From the NCBI RefSeq assembly GCF_000276665.1, contig NW_004955464.1, positions 13,337,932 to 13,401,931 of the forward strand: a DNA stretch of 64,000 bases, given 5' to 3'. A program made the translations under genes and the position numbers. This stretch comes from Chinchilla lanigera. Its lineage: Eukaryota; Chordata; Mammalia; Rodentia; Chinchillidae. How positions within the stretch are numbered: position 1 is the first letter of the stretch; the number at the start of each line of letters is the position of its first letter. Under the pieces are notes generated by a model. That model ran no database searches and was not told the DNA's origin. It was given only the letters and a program-made list of their open reading frames with translations. This document shows, one piece after another, positions 60,101-64,000 of the stretch.

Positions 60101-63100
60101 ATGGTGGGTCTTGCTCCTGGCACCTTGCCCCACTCTACCTGGTACCCATCCTGGAGTCCCCGTGTGAGACCGCAACTTGTGTCCCCACAGCTGGCCTACG
60201 CCTGTGTGACCATGCTGCGATGGGACTGTGGCCAGTCCCAGGGGGCTGTGGGCCTTGCTGGGGTATTGCTGGTGGCCCTGGCAGTGGCCTCAGGCCTTGG
60301 GCTCTGTGCCATGCTCGGGATCGCCTTCAATGCTGCTACTACTCAGGTACACAGGACTGCAGGCCTGTCTCGGGGGTCGTCACCAGTCTGTGACCCTCCT
60401 CCAGCTGCCCACCCCTTCCCCTCCAGGTGCTGCCCTTCTTGGCACTGGGCATCGGGGTGGATGACGTTTTCCTGCTGGCACATGCCTTCACAAAGGCCCC
60501 ACCTGGCACCCCTCAGCAGGTGAGACCCTGTTCTCCAGCCTGGGGCCTTGAAGGCAGGCCAGCATGGTGGTTAAGAGCCTCTTGGTCCAAGTGACCTTAG
60601 ACTACTAGTTCACTGCTTTGTCCTATTTCTAATAGGGGCAGTGATAGTGCTTGTGTCCTGATACTGTTGTGAGGATCACTGAGATAACCAAAATGAGTGC
60701 TTAAAACAAAACATGGGTCAGGTGTGATAGCGCAGGCGCCTGTAACCGCAGCACTCAGGAGGCTGAGACAGGAGGATCCTTGCAAGTTCAACAACAGCCT
60801 GGGCTACAAAGTGAGCTCAAGGCCAGCCTGAACTGCATGGAAGACCCTGTCTCAAAAAGATTAAAAAAAAAAAAAAAAGGGCCTGACACAGGGACACGCA
60901 ATCCCAGCAACTTGGGAGGCTGAAGCAGAAGAACTGCAAATTCAAGTCCCACGTGGGCAACTTAGGGAGCGATAGAAATTTAAAAAGCTAGGGATATAGG
61001 TCAGTGTGACGGCCCTCGGCTCAGACCTTAGTACTTCAAAATAAAAAACAGAAGAGCGCGTGACACATACTCGGTACTCCATAAACACTAGCTGCCGCGG
61101 CATTATTACCCACCCCTGCAGCCCGTGGCCCCTCCCCGCGACCTGACGGTGCTGTCCCTGCTCTGTGCCAGCAGGAGCGCATGGGCGAGTGTCTGCGGCG
61201 CACCGGCACCAGCGTCACGCTCACGTCAGCCAGCAACATGGTGGCCTTCTTCACAGCCGCCCTGGTGCCCATCCCTGCCCTGCGGGCCTTCTCCCTGCAG
61301 GTGAGGCCTCACGACCGGCAGCAGGCAGGGTGGGCACAGGGCTAGGCCGCGCCTCCTGCCGCATCTGTGCTCCGCCCCCAGGCGGCGGTCGTGGTCGGCT
61401 GCAACTTCGCAGCTGTGATGCTCGTCTTCCCAGCCATCCTCAGCCTGGACCTGCGCCGGCGCCACCACCAGCGCCTGGATGTGTTCTGCTGCTTCTCCAG
61501 GTACCGTCCCCACGCACACACCGCTCCCGGCCCTCGCCCCAGCCCAGCCTGTGCCCTCCCTCACACTTCCAGGCCTGGGCCTGCCATGCATTCTCTCTGC
61601 CTCTTCTAGCCCCTGTTCTGCTCGAGTGGTTCAAATCCTGCCCCAGGAGCTGGGCGAGAGGACAATACCAGTGGGCATTGCCCACCTGACCACCACAGTA
61701 CAAGCTTTCACCCACTGCGAAGCCAGCAGCCAGCATGTGGTCACCGTCTTGCCGCCTCAAGCCCACCTGGTGCCCCCAGCTTCTGCCCCACTGGCCTCTG
61801 AGCTCTTCAGCCCTCGAGGGTCCACTCGAGACCTTCTGGACCAGGAGGAGTGCTCCAGGCAGAAGGCATCCTTCGAGGCCCCGCCCTGTGCCTGCTGGAA
61901 TCTTGCCCACTTCGCCCGGTACCAGTTCGCACCCTTGCTGCTCCAGTCACACGCCAAGGTAAGAGCAGGTGGTGGGCAGAGGCTCGGTATCTGCGGGCCC
62001 CGAGGAGGGCAGAGGGCCCGGCCCAGCGTCTGAGAGCTGGAGGGGGCCCTGAGCCCGACTCCATTGCCGTTTCCCACAGGCCCTGGTGCTGGTGTTCTCT
62101 GGGGCTCTTCTGGGGCTGGGCCTCTATGGAGCCACGCTGGTGCAGGACGGGCTGGCCTTGGCAGACGTGGTGCCGCGGGGCACCAAGGAGCACGCCTTCC
62201 TGAGCGCCCAGCTCAGGTACTTCTCCCTGTACGAGGTGGCCCTGGTGACCCAGGGTGGCTTTGACTACGCCCACTCCCAACGGGCCCTCTTTGATCTGCA
62301 CCAGCGCTTCAGTTCCCTCAAGGCTGTTCTGCCCTCGCCTGCCGCCTGGGCACCCCGCACCTGGCTGCACTATTACCGCAACTGGCTCCAGGGTGAGCGG
62401 CCAGGAGACTGGCAGGGAGGGTGCCGCAGGGCAGTGGCTGGAGCCTCGGGCTCACGACCCCATCCTGCGTCTCCCAGGAATCCAGGCTGCCTTTGACCAG
62501 GACTGGGCCTCCGGGCGCATCACCCGCCACTCTTGCCGCAATGGCTCCGAGGACGGGGCCCTGGCCTACAAGCTGCTCATCCAGACCGGAAATGCCCAGG
62601 AGCCTCTGGATTTCGGCCAGGTTGGGGGGAGGACTTGGGTGGTCAGAGGCACAGAGGGGCTCGAGACCCCAGCCCCGGGCCCTCAGACCCTTCTGCCTCT
62701 GCAGTTGACCACAAGGAAGCTGGTGGACGAGGAAGGCCTGATCGCCCCCGAGCTCTTCTACATGGGGCTCACTGTGTGGGTGAGCAGCGACCCCCTGGGA
62801 CTGGCAGCCTCGCAGGCCAACTTCTACCCGCCACCTCCCGAGTGGCTGCACGACAGATTTGACACCACCGGGGAGAACCTTCGCAGTGAGTTGGGCTCGC
62901 GGAGCCTGGCCCACCCCCGCCCCGCCCCGCCCCGCCCCGCGGTCCCGCCCCAAGCGCCGGCCCAGGGCCCTCCGCTCACCTCCTCGCTCCCTCTGCCTGC
63001 TCCGCTCCTGCCCGCAGTCCCGGCTGCACAGCCCCTGGAGTTTGCCCAGTTCCCCTTCCTGCTGCACGGCCTGCAGGAGACCGCAGACTTCCTGGAGGCC

Positions 63101-63524
63101 ATCGAGGGCGCGCGGGCGGCGTGCGCGGAGGCCGGCCAGGCGGGGGTTCGCGCCTACCCCAGCGGCCCCCCCTTCCTCTTCTGGGAGCAGTACCTGGGCC
63201 TGCGGCGCTGCTTCTTGCTGGCGGTGTGCGTCCTGCTGGTGTGCACCTTCCTTGTCTGCGCCCTGCTGCTGCTCAGCCCCTGGACCGCGGCTCTCGTGGT
63301 GAGTTCGGCGTGGGGAGCGGGGAGCGCTGCTCTCTGCAGCCGGCGCGTGCGGAGAGGGGATCCCTGAGCGAGCCCCGCCTCCCTAGGTGGTGGTCCTGGC
63401 CATGGTAACTGTGGAGCTCTTTGGTGTCATGGGTTTCCTGGGCGTCAAGCTGAGTGCCATCCCCGTGGTGATCCTCGTGGCCTCTGTAGGCATCAGTGTG
63501 GAGTTCACAGTCCACGTGGCCCTG
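51091..63524 (+). CDS. PTCH2: Patched 2, Hedgehog receptor / RND-family 12-TM protein (3' end missing)
   Basis: PTCH2 is a plasma- and ciliary-membrane receptor of the Patched/RND family that binds Hedgehog ligands and restrains Smoothened. Nineteen exons from the ATG join to exactly 1038 codons without a stop. Human has 1203 residues, so about 165 C-terminal residues (last transmembrane helices and tail) lie in the N gap or beyond. The ATG has a strong context (A at -3, G at +4) and the N-terminus matches human (LRELPP at residues 7-12). TM1 lies near residues 55-80. The sterol-sensing domain spans roughly 395-560 and includes [10 protein letters not shown], with the paired RND aspartates at 469/470. 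The matching TM10 motif GISVE ends at Glu1031. Two large extracellular loops lie between residues ~85-390 and ~710-960. PTCH1 is the main alternative, but the short N-terminus and the residue matches are PTCH2. Confidence 0.97.
51722..51914 (+). CDS. PTCH2: PTCH2 exon 2 (TM1)
   Basis: The exon has 193 bases and encodes [15 protein letters not shown] and the first membrane helix ([17 protein letters not shown]), ending in the [10 protein letters not shown] segment that starts the first extracellular loop. It ends one base into a codon. The following intron (5378 bases) is the longest in the gene. Confidence 0.96.
52258..52565 (+). repeat. B1 SINEs in PTCH2 intron 2
   Basis: Full copy at 52258-52415 and a diverged piece at 52460-52565. 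Confidence 0.85.
53395..53580. repeat. (TTTC)n microsatellite and minus B1
   Basis: TTTC repeats at 53395-53452 form the tail of a minus B1 at 53455-53575. Confidence 0.88.
53640..53830 (-). mobile_element. L1 3' UTR fragment in PTCH2 intron 2
   Basis: TTTTATTAATTAAGTTGATTGGTACA then AATGATCACATTCATTATA and the C/T tract ending TTTACAAAAGCTAAA, homologous to 42350-42510. Confidence 0.8.
54345..54910. repeat. B1 SINEs in PTCH2 intron 2
   Basis: Plus copy at 54345-54610 (interrupted by an ID), minus copies at 54640-54785 and 54795-54905. Confidence 0.85.
54474..54575 (-). repeat. ID SINE inserted in a B1 (PTCH2 intron 2)
   Basis: ACTGAACTACGTATT and ACTGAACTACATATT flank it (54459-54473, 54576-54590). 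The host is the plus-oriented B1 at 54345-54610. Confidence 0.92.
55590..55682 (-). repeat. Truncated B1 abutting L1
   Basis: Runs from TTTTTGAGACAGGGTCTCGC to CTCACAACAATCCTCCT and then switches to L1 3' UTR. Confidence 0.8.
55683..55975 (-). mobile_element. L1 3' UTR fragment in PTCH2 intron 2
   Basis: CTTCCCCTCCTTATTTACAA, GAACATTTTCTTCCCAT, TATCTATCATACATTTTAG and ACACTTTTGGTTTCCCACACC match the L1 at 42470-42670. A truncated B1 abuts its left end. It may be the continuation of the fragment ending at 53830, because the shared word TTTACAAAAGCT lies at the break. Confidence 0.8.
56781..56882 (+). repeat. ID SINE in PTCH2 intron 2
   Basis: AAAAGTCCATAAAG flanks it (56765-56778, 56883-56896); tail is AAAAC repeats. 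Confidence 0.9.
56897..57045 (+). repeat. B1 SINE
   Basis: GAGCTGGGCATGGTAGTGCACG through CCTTGTTTCAAAAA, 250 bases upstream of PTCH2 exon 3. Confidence 0.9.
57293..57482 (+). CDS. PTCH2: PTCH2 exon 3
   Basis: The exon has 190 bases, first extracellular loop, beginning [19 protein letters not shown]. The acceptor is CTGGCAG; the exon ends AA, with the Lys codon completed by exon 4. Confidence 0.95.
57580..57649 (+). CDS. PTCH2: PTCH2 exon 4
   Basis: The exon has 70 bases and encodes [19 protein letters not shown] and the MIER end; conserved cysteine-containing loop-1 segment. Donor GTGAGT. Confidence 0.95.
57818..57909 (+). CDS. PTCH2: PTCH2 exon 5
   Basis: The exon has 92 bases and encodes [20 protein letters not shown] and the following [11 protein letters not shown], near-identical to human. 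Donor GTGAGT two bases into a Pro codon. Confidence 0.95.
58081..58235 (+). repeat. B1 SINE in PTCH2 intron 5
   Basis: AAGCCAGGTGTGGTGGCGCAC through CCCTGTCTCAAAAAGACAAAAA. Confidence 0.92.
58237..58325 (+). repeat. ID SINE in the tail of a B1 (PTCH2 intron 5)
   Basis: Consensus-like body joined to the end of the B1 at 58081-58235; AAAAAGAC.AAAATA recurs on both sides. Confidence 0.9.
58822..59017 (+). CDS. PTCH2: PTCH2 exon 6
   Basis: The exon has 196 bases (one plus 65 codons), loop 1, with [20 protein letters not shown] and YVGRPC motifs as in human. It ends AGG CAG before GTGGGT. Confidence 0.95.
59488..59609 (+). CDS. PTCH2: PTCH2 exon 7
   Basis: The exon has 122 bases and encodes [20 protein letters not shown] and onward, matching human closely. 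It ends AG, with Arg completed in exon 8. Donor GTAGTA is weaker than its neighbours. Confidence 0.94.
59754..59901 (+). CDS. PTCH2: PTCH2 exon 8
   Basis: The exon has 148 bases with [20 protein letters not shown] and the WQRRFVQ end. The following intron is only 70 bases, near the lower limit for mammals. Confidence 0.95.
59972..60103 (+). CDS. PTCH2: PTCH2 exon 9 (start of TM2)
   Basis: Forty-four codons, phase 0 on both sides (residues 362-405), [19 protein letters not shown] to GGYLLM, leading into the sterol-sensing domain. Confidence 0.95.
60191..60346 (+). CDS. PTCH2: PTCH2 exon 10 (sterol-sensing domain)
   Basis: Fifty-two codons (residues 406-457): [13 protein letters not shown], then [19 protein letters not shown] and AFNAATTQ. 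Two membrane helices of the sterol-sensing domain. Phase 0 on both sides. Confidence 0.95.
60427..60519 (+). CDS. PTCH2: PTCH2 exon 11 (TM4 with RND Asp-Asp motif)
   Basis: Thirty-one codons (residues 458-488) with [17 protein letters not shown]. The two Asp residues (469, 470) are the conserved RND membrane carboxylates proposed for cation coupling. Phase 0 on both sides; ends PQQ before GTGAGA. Confidence 0.95.
60560..61110 (+). repeat. PTCH2: MIR split by SINEs in PTCH2 intron 11
   Basis: MIR words GTGGTTAAGAGCC, TGTTGTGAGGATCACTGAG and GAGTGCTTAAAAC end at about 60713. Two plus-oriented SINE copies follow (about 60716-60880 and 60885-61035). The MIR end GTGACACATACTCGGTACTCCATAA then resumes at about 61060. 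The later SINEs therefore landed inside the MIR. Confidence 0.7.
60716..61035 (+). repeat. B1 and a second SINE copy in PTCH2 intron 11
   Basis: B1 at 60716-60880 with both CAAGGCCAGCCTG-type units, then a diverged copy at about 60885-61035. Confidence 0.82.
61175..61300 (+). CDS. PTCH2: PTCH2 exon 12 (sterol-sensing domain)
   Basis: Forty-two codons (489-530) beginning [18 protein letters not shown]. The acceptor is a tandem CAGCAG (61169-61174). I chose the second AG because it aligns with human without an extra Gln. Confidence 0.92.
61382..61500 (+). CDS. PTCH2: PTCH2 exon 13 (end of sterol-sensing domain)
   Basis: The exon has 119 bases: [20 protein letters not shown], then [13 protein letters not shown] and CCFS. 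Last helix of the sterol-sensing domain and start of the cytoplasmic middle loop. Preceding intron 81 bases. Confidence 0.95.
61610..61958 (+). CDS. PTCH2: PTCH2 exon 14 (central cytoplasmic loop)
   Basis: The exon has 349 bases, the largest in the gene (residues 570-686): IGIAHL-type start, [13 protein letters not shown], then a divergent Ser/Pro/Glu-rich part, ending [19 protein letters not shown] before TM7. Differences from human concentrate in the middle of this loop, as expected for a cytoplasmic linker. Confidence 0.95.
62080..62392 (+). CDS. PTCH2: PTCH2 exon 15 (TM7 and second extracellular loop)
   Basis: The exon has 313 bases: TM7 ([18 protein letters not shown]), [20 protein letters not shown] and [18 protein letters not shown], conserved with human. 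Ends one base into a Gly codon. Confidence 0.96.
62478..62620 (+). CDS. PTCH2: PTCH2 exon 16
   Basis: The exon has 143 bases: [35 protein letters not shown], ending LDFGQ. The following 84-base intron has no in-frame stop and is a multiple of three. Confidence 0.95.
62705..62885 (+). CDS. PTCH2: PTCH2 exon 17
   Basis: The exon has 181 bases: [40 protein letters not shown], ending ENLR plus one base. The following 132-base intron also has no in-frame stop and is a multiple of three. Confidence 0.95.
62914..62940. repeat. (CCCGC)n in PTCH2 intron 17
   Basis: Five CCCGC units in a 132-base intron; each is a potential GC-box/Sp1-like sequence. Confidence 0.95.
63018..63298 (+). CDS. PTCH2: PTCH2 exon 18 (TM8)
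   Basis: The exon has 281 bases (899-992): [31 protein letters not shown], then TM8 ([19 protein letters not shown]). Ends GTG before GTGAGT; phase 0. Confidence 0.95.
63387..63524 (+). CDS. PTCH2: PTCH2 exon 19 (TM9-TM10), last exon in window
   Basis: Forty-six codons (993-1038): [20 protein letters not shown] and the TM10 motif [12 protein letters not shown], with the conserved Glu at 1031. Donor GTGAGC. The remaining exons are not in the sequenced part of the window. Confidence 0.95.
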
Positions 63525-63693
63525 GTGAGCACGGGCCCTGGGGGGACAAGACAGCTCAGTCAGGTTCGGCAGATATGGTTTAGCACCTTTTTTTTTTTCT
63601 TTTGGGTTTATCTGGTTTCGGTTTTGGGGTTTTTGTTTGTTTGTTTGAGACAGGGACTCATTTTATACTTCAGGCTGGCCTTGAACTCACTAT

Positions 63694-64000
63694 NNNNNNN
63701 NNNNNNNNNNNNNNNNNNNNNNNNNNNNNNNNNNNNNNNNNNNNNNNNNNNNNNNNNNNNNNNNNNNNNNNNNNNNNNNNNNNNNNNNNNNNNNNNNNNN
63801 NNNNNNNNNNNNNNNNNNNNNNNNNNNNNNNNNNNNNNNNNNNNNNNNNNNNNNNNNNNNNNNNNNNNNNNNNNNNNNNNNNNNNNNNNNNNNNNNNNNN
63901 NNNNNNNNNNNNNNNNNNNNNNNNNNNNNNNNNNNNNNNNNNNNNNNNNNNNNNNNNNNNNNNNNNNNNNNNNNNNNNNNNNNNNNNNNNNNNNNNNNNN
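63694..64000. other. Assembly gap (N run)
   Basis: Unresolved bases to the end of the window. The gap begins inside a B1 SINE in the intron after PTCH2 exon 19, so a SINE-rich or GC-rich stretch probably broke the assembly. Confidence 1.

Noticed and set aside
62318..63067. 249-codon open frame on the minus strand across PTCH2 exons 15-18
   Set aside because: It is antisense to well-supported PTCH2 exons; long antisense frames are expected in GC-rich coding DNA.

Overview
This is a vertebrate nuclear genomic window from a rodent. The coding exons match mammalian EIF2B3 and PTCH2. The intergenic and intronic DNA is saturated with rodent-type SINEs: 7SL-derived B1 elements carrying the characteristic 29-bp internal duplication, and short tRNA-derived ID-like elements. 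The ID consensus differs from the mouse, rat, squirrel and guinea-pig forms I know, so I favour a non-murine rodent. A castorimorph (beaver, kangaroo rat or pocket gopher) is only a guess; I cannot fix the species.

Positions 1-40.9 kb hold the 3' half of EIF2B3 (eIF2B gamma subunit) on the + strand. Seven coding exons at 17825-40790 encode the last ~263 of ~452 residues, and the terminal exon is followed by a poly(A) signal at 40878. The earlier exons must lie upstream of this window, because I find none in 1-17824. The introns contain a 4.4-kb degenerate provirus (3915-8320, minus strand) with paired LTRs, a polypurine tract and a primer-binding site resembling tRNA-Arg, plus a solo MaLR LTR with target-site duplication. 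They also hold old L1, MIR, MER5-like and MER2/Tigger-like fragments, and an HNRNPA3 processed pseudogene (31970-33702) broken by several later insertions.

Positions 40.9-51.1 kb are intergenic. They hold a long antisense L1 3' end, a 5S rRNA pseudogene fragment fused into a SINE (43263-43352), a near-perfect 33-bp hairpin (44399-44475), a full MaLR LTR (44834-45197) and a second LTR-like repeat (about 47930-48520).

Positions 50.6-63.5 kb hold PTCH2 (Patched 2, a Hedgehog receptor) on the + strand. It starts in a CpG island with an exact GLI 9-mer. Nineteen coding exons join without a break into 1038 codons. The final exons, expected to encode about 165 residues, fall in or beyond the assembly gap (N run 63694-64000). 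All exon junctions given here are GT-AG with consistent phases. The EIF2B3-PTCH2 head-to-tail order agrees with the arrangement known in human 1p34. I saw no previously undescribed protein system. The unusual signals are the hairpin, the 5S/SINE chimera, the tRNA-Arg-type provirus, clustered GLI motifs in PTCH2, and two stop-free, frame-preserving PTCH2 introns.
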